Below are positions 45,350 to 53,549 of a DNA stretch of 64,000 bases, piece after piece (within the stretch, counting starts at the first letter, position 1; every line of letters starts with the position of its first letter). Origin of the DNA: a virus; IMG/VR virus record IMGVR_UViG_3300048587_000705, positions 1 to 64,000 of that record. One strand, given 5' to 3'. The notes beneath the pieces were generated by a model, which was given only the letters and a program-made list of their open reading frames with translations, did no database searches and was not told the DNA's origin. Both the position numbers and the translations under genes were made by a program.

Positions 45350-48300
45350 CTAATTACAGTTGTTTACTTTTGGTTTATTATCTTTTACCTGTTGTGCCAC
45401 CGTTTGGTTCTTTATCCCTGCCTTTAGGCTACCAAGTTCTTTTTCAAGTTGTTCATGGCGGGCTATCTGTTCCCTTATCTTACCTATCTTTGACTGTCCT
45501 ATGTTGTCGCGCACCTTTTTGGGCATTATCTTTATAACCTCTTTCAGCATATTTACGTTGGACATCGTTTCAAGTGCGTTGTTCGGCTCTTTTTGTACGT
45601 CAGTGCCGTCCATTGCGTCCACGAACCTTCCTTCGGTCATGTCCTGATATGCGGGATTGGTCAACCAATCTTGGTATATATCCTGCATATCCTGTGACAA
45701 GCTCTTTTCAAGGTTGAGTTTCTCCGTTTCGCTGCCCTCAAAAAGTCCTTTCAGTATATCAAGCTCCCCTACTTGTTCCACGTTTTCAAGGTCAAGTATC
45801 ATTTTCCCTGTGTTGAACGGTCTGTTGGATATGTCTATGGCTATTTCCGCCTGTTGTTGGAGCAAAGATACGTTAAATTTTTCATTTATCCAAGTTTCTA
45901 TATCGGCAAATTCATTTATTTTTTCAAATCGGTCAAATAATCTTGTAAGGGTATCTATATTTCCGTCCGATGTAAGCGCCTGTGAGGGGTCGAAAATGTA
46001 TTCCGAGGGCGACACACCGTTCTGTACCAAAAACTCGTTCAGATGCTTTATCTGCTGTGAAACGGGTACGTTCAGGTTCCCTATCTCCACTATCCTGCGG
46101 GTAAGGTCAACCTCTGTTTTTATCAATGACACGGGAAAAGCTATGTTCCTGCCGTTATAGTCGAACACTATAATAGGTGTCTTTTCGCTGAACTTCTGTA
46201 CGAACATCTTTTCCGCCTCTATTTTTTTGTTCAGTTTCAGTTCACCATTCTTTACATACCCCACTGCGACCACTTTTTTCATCATCTCGGGGGTGAATTT
46301 CTGTGTCGTGGGCACAAGGGAATTATTTTCTCCCTCTTTCACCTTATAATTCGGGCTCCCTATCAATACTTTTTCAATAGGTATGGAAACGTTCATATCG
46401 AACCTTCCGCTCTTGCCGTCCATTACGTTCCTTGTGGCGCGCTCCCTAAGTGCCAAAAGTGTCTGTGTTGCCTCGGAGTTTGCGTTGAAGCTCTGTTGGA
46501 ACGCCTTGAAACTGCCAAGTATTTCCCCGTTCTCTGTGGTGACGAATATATGTAGGTTTTCCTTTAGCTGTTTTTCTGCCTCTCTTAGTTTTTCCTCTTT
46601 GTTCTTTGCGCGGGATTTCTTTGCCCTTTGATAGTTGTCTATGAGTTTTTTGTTATAATTGTCATTGGTATCCACCTGTAAACTTATCTTGTCACCGGGC
46701 TTTTGCCTGTCTACAAGTTCTTTGTTAAGTTGGTTCTCCCCATATCCAAAATCGCCCTGTAGGGGAATATACTCGTCCCCCACTTTTTCATAGATGTCAA
46801 AGGATGATTTGTCGCCGTAGTCCACTATCTTTATCCTGTCGGTGGACTCCAACAGAGTGTTCATCTGTTCCTTGCCTACGGTTATCCTCGCCGACTGTCC
46901 TATGGTGAACTCTACACTCTCTCCCGTTGGTAGTTGCAGTACAAATTTTCTGCCCTGTTCCTTTATGTTGTTCGTGTCAATAGGTACAAGCTCTCCTTTT
47001 GCGTTCTTTTCGGACAATATACTGCCCTCAAAATACTGTGGCAGTGACGTTATGTCCAAATGTGATATCTGGTAGGTGCTCTGCAAACTTTTCACCTTTA
47101 CGTTGTCGGGCGTCTGTACGGGTCTTGCCGTATCATAGGTGGACATTTCCACATCGGGCGCCGATTGTACGGTCAAATAATCTTGTTGGGTCAGTTCAGT
47201 CTTTGTATCCTGTTTGTCAAGTTGTGTCTGGTACTGCTCTATAAGCTGTAATAGGTCTACAATGGAATTGCCCTCTACCGTTACGCCGTCCAGTACATTC
47301 CAGTTGCCGAGTTTTCTGTTCAGCTTGGTAAAATCCTCTATTTCCTGTTCGTTGAAACCCTCTGCCTTTAACTGCTCGGGGTCTGTGGTTGGTTGCGACA
47401 TTCTTTGTATGTATCCCGTGTACTTGTCGATGTCTTTCTGCGACGGTTTTGATTTCAACAGCTCATCAAATTCCTCCCCCTTATATTCCTTCGTATAGGA
47501 GTTGCCCTGTATCATCTGTTTTATCTGTTGGATGATTTTTTGAATAGGGTCGGTCTGTTCTGTCTGTTCTTTGTTTATGGTATTATTTTCTAAAGCATTT
47601 ATTTCAGCATCATATTTAGCGTTTATTTCATCACTAACAGATTCTCCTGCTTTTAGTTTTGTTTTACCATCTATTTTATCTTGAATCCAATCTTTTACAA
47701 AAGAAGCATCTACTTGTTTTCTTCTTATATTATTATCTATAAGTTTTATATATATATCTTCTGCTGATAAACCTTGTTTAATCCATTTATTAATTAAAGC
47801 TTCTACTCTTTTATATTCTGATTCTGTTAAATCAATGTTGTCTCCATTAGGATTATTTTTAACAAATTTATTTTTAAAAGGAGACTCTTTCTCTAACTCT
47901 TCTTGTCTTCTTTTATTTATTTTGTTTATTTTAGACTGATTATCTGTTTTCGTTTGTATAGGTGGGGCTTCCATGGTCTCCTCGACAGGTTCTGTTTCTA
48001 TAGGGGCTCCGTCTTCCTGTGTCTTTGTTACCTCGGCTATGTTGTCCTGCGTGTAGTTTTCGACAATGTTCTGGAAAAATGCAAGTTCTCCCTCTTCCAG
48101 AGATTTGTTCTTTGAAAAAAGTTTTTGTACGTAGCCATTTATCTCGGTCATGCGCAGGGACGGATCCACCATTTTCTGTGCGAGGGTGTTGTAGGTCCTT
48201 GCATACTCTACCGCCCGTTCGTACTCCTTTAGCTTAGTCTTTATCCGTGCATAGGCAGTTGGGTCGGTACTTGATAGGCTCTCTATGGAACCCACAAGTT

Positions 48301-50698
48301 CTTGAAGGTTTTTTTCCTGATTGTCAAGGTCATCCTGTGTAATCATTTCCTCGGATACCCCGCGCAAGTTCAGTGCGTTGTAGGACGCCTGTTTTTGTGC
48401 CTGTGCCCTTTGTACCTCTTGTGCAAGTTCATTGAACTGTTCCACAAGACGTGCCCTTTCGCTTGCCTCTGTTTCGTTCTCTTGCCTTGTGCTGTTTATC
48501 TTGGCTATCCTGTCCTGAATCTTTTTGTACCTTTCTTCAAGAACGGACAGTTGTTGTGATTTTTGCCTGTAATCTTTAATGGCGGTCTTGTTCACCTTTC
48601 TCAGGGCGTCCGATACATCAAGGGCATTTGCCGTTTCCCTGTTGCTCAGTATGTTGAGCGACTGTTCCTTTATGTCGTTTATGGTAGCGGTTGCAAGGTT
48701 GTCCGCGTTCTTTCCTATCGTAAGATTGTTCGCCACTGCCCTCACCACCACGTCACGGGCAATTCCCGCATTCCTGAACTCCGCAAATTCCCGTGTACCA
48801 AAGGCAGCCTCGGCAAACTCTCGGTTTTTTACGTACTCGTCGGCAAGCTGCTTGTACTCATTTACCTTTTCCTCTATAAACTGTTTTGTGCCGTCCTCGT
48901 CAAGTCCAAGTTCCTCTTGCAGTTCCTGAGCCCTTGTATAAAGGTATGCGCGGTAATCCTTTGCTCCCTGTTCCACCCCCTCAAAGGCATAGTCACGTTC
49001 TATCTTTGCCGTGGTAGCCATATCGTTACCTATCTTTCCACCAACAATATCACCGTTTTTCAGCGCCTGTTCCGACATCTCGTTTGCCGATTTTGCCTTG
49101 TTGGTATAGATAATATTGTTAAAAAGGTTCTTTGCGGTAAAGGTGTTCCTGTAATCTACAAGGTCGTCCACCGCTTTTCTTTGGTCCGATGTCTGTGAAA
49201 AGTTGCCTGATATACCACCACCTATAAGACCTATTATGGCACCTATAAATACCTCTTTTCCACCTTCTTTTGTGCCGTAGGTCTCTTTGAACCCTTCCCA
49301 CATGCTCTCCGCTATACCGAGACTGTCCTTTGTATTGTCCATATCGTACCCAGACAGGGTGTATGCTTTTGCTGCCTTTGCAATGGTTCCTTGCCCACCT
49401 TCTTCGTAAAACCCTTCCAAGAACACGGGTCTGAGCACATCGTAAAACTTTGACCCTACTTTTTGTCTTGCAGTCTGCTCTATTGCCTTTATTGTCCCGT
49501 CCGCTCCGACTTTTTCGTACCCTACACCGAGTACGTTCTTTTTGAACCAATTGTTGGTAAAGGTGCCCGTATTCTTTGAGCCCAGTAACATTTTGCCATA
49601 AATTGCCAAATTGGAACTTCCTACCAAGGCTATGTTGGTGGCGAACACTGCGTTTGCGGAATTTACAAGTCCTTTTCTGAAATTGTCGAGTTCTTGTACC
49701 GACGGCTTCTTGCCGTATTTTGCCATGTAGTCGCTTATGTACTGTTCCTCGGTTTCCTTCATATAATGGCGTGCCTCGACACCCCCCTCGTATGCCGCAG
49801 AGGTATATATAAGCCTTGTGTTGTTCAAGAACTCCGTTGCCTTTGCGCCTTTTATGGTTGCGTTACGGGCTACGTCAAAAGCCTTTTTTTCCGCCACGTC
49901 GTTCAGTAGTGCCTTTCCTATATTTTTTGATTTTGACAGCGCTCCCATGGCACGTTCCGCCCCGAGCGCTTTTGTGCTCCATCTCGTTGCCTGTCCAAGT
50001 GCTCCTTTTGCGAACAAAGATGTTCCTCCCGTTGCGTATGCCCATACGCCCTCGCTCACTATCATACCGAGGGTAAAGGAAAGTCCTCCCATCACATCGT
50101 TCGCCCAAAAATTGGCGGTAAAAGACTGTCCCAAAAGGCTTTTGTTCTTTTCCTGCTCCGTGTAGTAGTTTGGCAGGTTGTAGTCCATTTTTGTATTGAG
50201 GTCATCGAGCCAATCATTAAAGCTGTTATCGTACACCGCGCTTAAAGACCCTTTGGATATTCCCTCTATGGCGCCAATTACGCTGCCCACGGTTCCACCT
50301 ACTGCGGATGTTGCAATCTTGCCCCCAAGTTTCTGTATGCCGTTCCACCATTTACTGCCCGTTGACTGCCCCTGTGCAAGACGCTCGTCGTTGTTGGTGC
50401 CGGGGATGTAGTTCTCGTACTTTGCTATCCAATTACCGCTGTTAAGTTTTACATAGGCGTCTTCCAGCCTCGTGTCGTAGTTCTCGAACTTTGCCCTCTT
50501 GTCACCGCCCAATATCTGGCTGTTGAAACTGTCCTGTTGTGTCTTTATAGTCGAATAGCTCTGTGGGGTAAGTTCCGCGCTCTTTTTTATGTCCACCGAC
50601 ATTTTTTCTATCGGGGGCATTGTCGGTGCAACGGGGGTTATTGTCTCCGTAAAATCGGGAAGGTATATGTTTGTATTATTTGGAATTAAGTCGTCCAT
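45350..50698 (-). CDS. Large virion-associated protein, 1782 residues
   Basis: Near residues 85-175 it contains WIAKYENYIPGTNNDERLAQ, VYDNSFNDWLDDLNTKMDYN and LPNYYTEQE, which I recognise from large structural/cargo proteins of crAss-like and related Bacteroidota phages. Several Gly-rich hydrophobic stretches could insert in membrane (about 130-155 TSAVGGTVGSVIGAIEG, 205-230 GGLSFTLGMIVSEG, 480-500 VFIGAIIGLIGGGISG). The middle (about 650-860) is coiled coil. Residues about 920-1040 are encoded by a clearly AT-richer segment. A role in forming or feeding the ejection channel is inferred. It overlaps the 956-residue gene by 23 bases. Confidence 0.7.
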   Translation of the reverse strand: MDDLIPNNTNIYLPDFTETITPVAPTMPPIEKMSVDIKKSAELTPQSYSTIKTQQDSFNSQILGGDKRAKFENYDTRLEDAYVKLNSGNWIAKYENYIPGTNNDERLAQGQSTGSKWWNGIQKLGGKIATSAVGGTVGSVIGAIEGISKGSLSAVYDNSFNDWLDDLNTKMDYNLPNYYTEQEKNKSLLGQSFTANFWANDVMGGLSFTLGMIVSEGVWAYATGGTSLFAKGALGQATRWSTKALGAERAMGALSKSKNIGKALLNDVAEKKAFDVARNATIKGAKATEFLNNTRLIYTSAAYEGGVEARHYMKETEEQYISDYMAKYGKKPSVQELDNFRKGLVNSANAVFATNIALVGSSNLAIYGKMLLGSKNTGTFTNNWFKKNVLGVGYEKVGADGTIKAIEQTARQKVGSKFYDVLRPVFLEGFYEEGGQGTIAKAAKAYTLSGYDMDNTKDSLGIAESMWEGFKETYGTKEGGKEVFIGAIIGLIGGGISGNFSQTSDQRKAVDDLVDYRNTFTAKNLFNNIIYTNKAKSANEMSEQALKNGDIVGGKIGNDMATTAKIERDYAFEGVEQGAKDYRAYLYTRAQELQEELGLDEDGTKQFIEEKVNEYKQLADEYVKNREFAEAAFGTREFAEFRNAGIARDVVVRAVANNLTIGKNADNLATATINDIKEQSLNILSNRETANALDVSDALRKVNKTAIKDYRQKSQQLSVLEERYKKIQDRIAKINSTRQENETEASERARLVEQFNELAQEVQRAQAQKQASYNALNLRGVSEEMITQDDLDNQEKNLQELVGSIESLSSTDPTAYARIKTKLKEYERAVEYARTYNTLAQKMVDPSLRMTEINGYVQKLFSKNKSLEEGELAFFQNIVENYTQDNIAEVTKTQEDGAPIETEPVEETMEAPPIQTKTDNQSKINKINKRRQEELEKESPFKNKFVKNNPNGDNIDLTESEYKRVEALINKWIKQGLSAEDIYIKLIDNNIRRKQVDASFVKDWIQDKIDGKTKLKAGESVSDEINAKYDAEINALENNTINKEQTEQTDPIQKIIQQIKQMIQGNSYTKEYKGEEFDELLKSKPSQKDIDKYTGYIQRMSQPTTDPEQLKAEGFNEQEIEDFTKLNRKLGNWNVLDGVTVEGNSIVDLLQLIEQYQTQLDKQDTKTELTQQDYLTVQSAPDVEMSTYDTARPVQTPDNVKVKSLQSTYQISHLDITSLPQYFEGSILSEKNAKGELVPIDTNNIKEQGRKFVLQLPTGESVEFTIGQSARITVGKEQMNTLLESTDRIKIVDYGDKSSFDIYEKVGDEYIPLQGDFGYGENQLNKELVDRQKPGDKISLQVDTNDNYNKKLIDNYQRAKKSRAKNKEEKLREAEKQLKENLHIFVTTENGEILGSFKAFQQSFNANSEATQTLLALRERATRNVMDGKSGRFDMNVSIPIEKVLIGSPNYKVKEGENNSLVPTTQKFTPEMMKKVVAVGYVKNGELKLNKKIEAEKMFVQKFSEKTPIIVFDYNGRNIAFPVSLIKTEVDLTRRIVEIGNLNVPVSQQIKHLNEFLVQNGVSPSEYIFDPSQALTSDGNIDTLTRLFDRFEKINEFADIETWINEKFNVSLLQQQAEIAIDISNRPFNTGKMILDLENVEQVGELDILKGLFEGSETEKLNLEKSLSQDMQDIYQDWLTNPAYQDMTEGRFVDAMDGTDVQKEPNNALETMSNVNMLKEVIKIMPKKVRDNIGQSKIGKIREQIARHEQLEKELGSLKAGIKNQTVAQQVKDNKPKVNNCN

Positions 50699-53546
50699 AT
50701 AATTTTTCGTAATTTTCTGTGTTTTGGTTCTGTACCTCTATGGCGATATTTCTAAGAGCAAGTGTAACGAGTATCTGTGGGTCGTAATCTATAATACTCT
50801 CTACCTGTTCCCTATCCGCGTCCGTTATCTGTGATATTCGCTGTCCGTCAAAGTATACGTCGACGTAGTTCCTACCGTTCTTGTTCTTTACCTCTGCCGA
50901 GAACCTATTGGCGTTGTCCATGGCGATTTTCATGACTTGTACGAGTTGTGGGTTGTCCGTGGTCTGCTGTATCACTCCCAATGCCCCTTGTTTGGTGGCC
51001 GAGTAGAACATCGGCGTTCCCTGCCCATATCTTTGCGCAAGATAGTCAAGGTTTTCCACATCGAACGGTTTATAGTTAAAATTCTCTACCTTTAACGGTG
51101 GTTGGTTCTCCACTACCAATTGGTTATTATTTTCCTCTAAATCTATCAGTCTTACGACCTCTGGATAGTTTTGCAATACATTTTTTGGTATCACGGCGGA
51201 TTTACCACCTTGTGTCACTATAAAATTATCGGTAGATCCGGGTTGTCTCATAAGTTGTACCCCCACACCGTTTTTAAGTGCCTTCAACATATCATCTTCA
51301 TCCTGACCTTCCAATGGTATTCCTGCTGCAAGCGGTGCCCGCAACGATTCAAAAAGAAGCACTTTGTTCTTCTCTCCCGTGGACGGATTTATCGACATGG
51401 CATTGTACCCTTTTAATCTTATACCGTTCTGTGTGACCGCTTCCTTATATTGTTTTTCAAAATTTTCATAACTGAGCGCGCTCCTGAGCGTACTATCGTC
51501 CTGAACCGAGTTGTCCATAGAGAAGAGCTCTCCTATAACGGTCTTTTGTGTGTCCCAAGTGCCGTTGTCAAGTGCCGTCTTTAGTACTTTGTATGCCCTT
51601 GTATTGCTTGCTTTGGGGTTGAGTTTTATCCTGTACCTTTCCTTTAGGTCACCTACGTGTTCTTTTATAAACTCATCATCCACTTTTCTTGTGCTGTTGG
51701 GGTTTATCATAAGCCCCGGTGTGCCCGGAGTTACCTCATAGGATACGTTCTCTACTTCTAAAAGGTCGGTGATATCCATTTTCTCCCCTGTCACCTTTAA
51801 AAGCCTTTCTATCTGCAACAAGAGGTTTTTGTCAATACTCCCTGCCTCTTTCCCTTTAAGGACGTGTCCTAAATTGTTTTGGGATGCAGCATATGTAGAA
51901 CCGGTGTTGGCGGATAGTGCGGCGTTTGCCGTTAACTGTTCCTTAAATGCTTTTGATAATGTCTCGTCTTTTATAAAATTGTTATAGTCCTCTTTTGAAT
52001 TTATTCCCAATGACCTTAGATATTGGTCGTAGCTCACCACCCGTCCGTTGGAGTCTGTTAGTGTGATATTTTTGTTGTTCTTCAAAGCATCATAAAAACC
52101 TTCCGACTCAAGTGCGTTGGTAAGTGTTGCCTCGTACACCTTTTGGTCATCCTCAAGGTAGTTTTTGTACTTTCTTGCAAGATTGTTTAGCGCCCCCTGT
52201 GCCTGTGGGTCAAGTACTCCTGCGTCCATCATCGCTCTTGTCCTTTTTTCCCTTTCGTCCAATCCTTGGTACTTTATGTCCGATGTAAGTGCATCCACTT
52301 TTTGCTTTTGCTCTTCTGTAAGGTTGTTGTACTGTTGTGTTGCCGTATTGTAGTATTGCTCTCCTAATTTTTTGCCCGCGGATTTTATCTCGTTATAGGT
52401 GTCCACTTTTTCCATAAGGTCACTTGCTATCGGGGCGGTGGTAACGGAAGGTATTGATTCCTGTCCTACAAGTTCTCTTTCTTTCAGGTCATTGGCTCTT
52501 CTTTTCTCGGCAAGCTCCAAGGATTTCCAGTATGCGTTGTCGGAGAGATATTTTTCAGATGCGCGTGCCTGCAATGTCTGTGACATGGTGGATACAAGGT
52601 TCTGCTCTTCAAGGTAACCTCCTATAAACCCAGCGTCGCCCTCTGATAACCTATTGTAGGTCTTTTGTGTTACCTCTCTCTGTGTTTCAAGGTTTTTTAT
52701 CTGCTGTCTGTATTTTTCGGTCGTTGCGGTGTCTACGTTTGGACTGTCTATCTGTGTCCGTAGGTTCGTTATCTCCGTCTCTATACTTGCAAGCTTTTTT
52801 TCATACTGTGGCTGTATACTGTTTACCGCAGCCTCTTTACTGCCACCGTACCTGTAATATCCGTTTACGTTGAGCTGGGCGCGCATCCTGTCGTCTATGA
52901 GTGTGGGAACAAGTGCCTCGAGTTCCGTTTGTGTGAGCCCGTCTATCTCCCTTTCTATTATGTTCCCCTGTCCGTCCCTTACCTGAACTACTTGCTTTCC
53001 ACCTTTAATGGCGGTTATATCCTTTAATTTTTTGGTTATTTCCCCCGTTACGTCAACATGTGGGGTATAGCTTATATCGCCAAGGTCATCTGTATTTCCG
53101 TTGATGTAGTCAACGTACCCTGATTTCATAAGCGCAACTTGATAGTTCACATCACTGTATTGGTCGGGTTTTGATTTTTTTATCTCCTGCACCTGTGATT
53201 GGAACGACTTTATCTTCTGGGTGTTCTGTATTTGTTTTAGTACGTTCTCGTCAAGCGCCTTTGATATATGGCCCATGATACCAGATGTGACGTTGGTAGA
53301 CGACAGGTCGGCGGTAGACAGTCCATTTATGTTGTTTACAAGCCTATTTAATCTTTCGTACAAATATTCCCTGTCCTCTGGCCTTGCGAGCTCTATATCC
53401 CCATAGGCGTTCAACGTCTCCTGTATCTTTGCGGCGTTCGCATCGTACCTTCCCTGTTTATAGGACAGTGCTTGGAGGGCAAGTTCTTGGTTGAAGTTGC
53501 TCTGCGGTCTGCCGTAATTGTGAATTATTGAATGGTAATTGGCCAT
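50676..53546 (-). CDS. Virion-associated helical protein, 956 residues
   Basis: The start FNQELALQALSYKQGRYDAN followed by LNAYGDIELARPEDREYLYERL is a pattern I associate with internal virion or tail proteins of crAss-like and related phages. The protein is mostly helical, with a coiled coil at about 255-310 (LASIETEITNLRTQIDS) and little sign of enzyme motifs. It is 3 bases from the 991-residue gene and overlaps the 1782-residue gene. Likely structural or ejected. Confidence 0.7.
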   Translation of the reverse strand: MANYHSIIHNYGRPQSNFNQELALQALSYKQGRYDANAAKIQETLNAYGDIELARPEDREYLYERLNRLVNNINGLSTADLSSTNVTSGIMGHISKALDENVLKQIQNTQKIKSFQSQVQEIKKSKPDQYSDVNYQVALMKSGYVDYINGNTDDLGDISYTPHVDVTGEITKKLKDITAIKGGKQVVQVRDGQGNIIEREIDGLTQTELEALVPTLIDDRMRAQLNVNGYYRYGGSKEAAVNSIQPQYEKKLASIETEITNLRTQIDSPNVDTATTEKYRQQIKNLETQREVTQKTYNRLSEGDAGFIGGYLEEQNLVSTMSQTLQARASEKYLSDNAYWKSLELAEKRRANDLKERELVGQESIPSVTTAPIASDLMEKVDTYNEIKSAGKKLGEQYYNTATQQYNNLTEEQKQKVDALTSDIKYQGLDEREKRTRAMMDAGVLDPQAQGALNNLARKYKNYLEDDQKVYEATLTNALESEGFYDALKNNKNITLTDSNGRVVSYDQYLRSLGINSKEDYNNFIKDETLSKAFKEQLTANAALSANTGSTYAASQNNLGHVLKGKEAGSIDKNLLLQIERLLKVTGEKMDITDLLEVENVSYEVTPGTPGLMINPNSTRKVDDEFIKEHVGDLKERYRIKLNPKASNTRAYKVLKTALDNGTWDTQKTVIGELFSMDNSVQDDSTLRSALSYENFEKQYKEAVTQNGIRLKGYNAMSINPSTGEKNKVLLFESLRAPLAAGIPLEGQDEDDMLKALKNGVGVQLMRQPGSTDNFIVTQGGKSAVIPKNVLQNYPEVVRLIDLEENNNQLVVENQPPLKVENFNYKPFDVENLDYLAQRYGQGTPMFYSATKQGALGVIQQTTDNPQLVQVMKIAMDNANRFSAEVKNKNGRNYVDVYFDGQRISQITDADREQVESIIDYDPQILVTLALRNIAIEVQNQNTENYEKLYGRLNSK

Positions 53547-53549
53547 CTA

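Noticed and set aside
34570-50698. Giant virion RNA polymerase of crAss-like phages
   Set aside because: The three largest proteins lack a D-F-D-G-D type catalytic motif; the closest string (R-D-G-D near residue 175 of the 1938-residue protein) does not fit.
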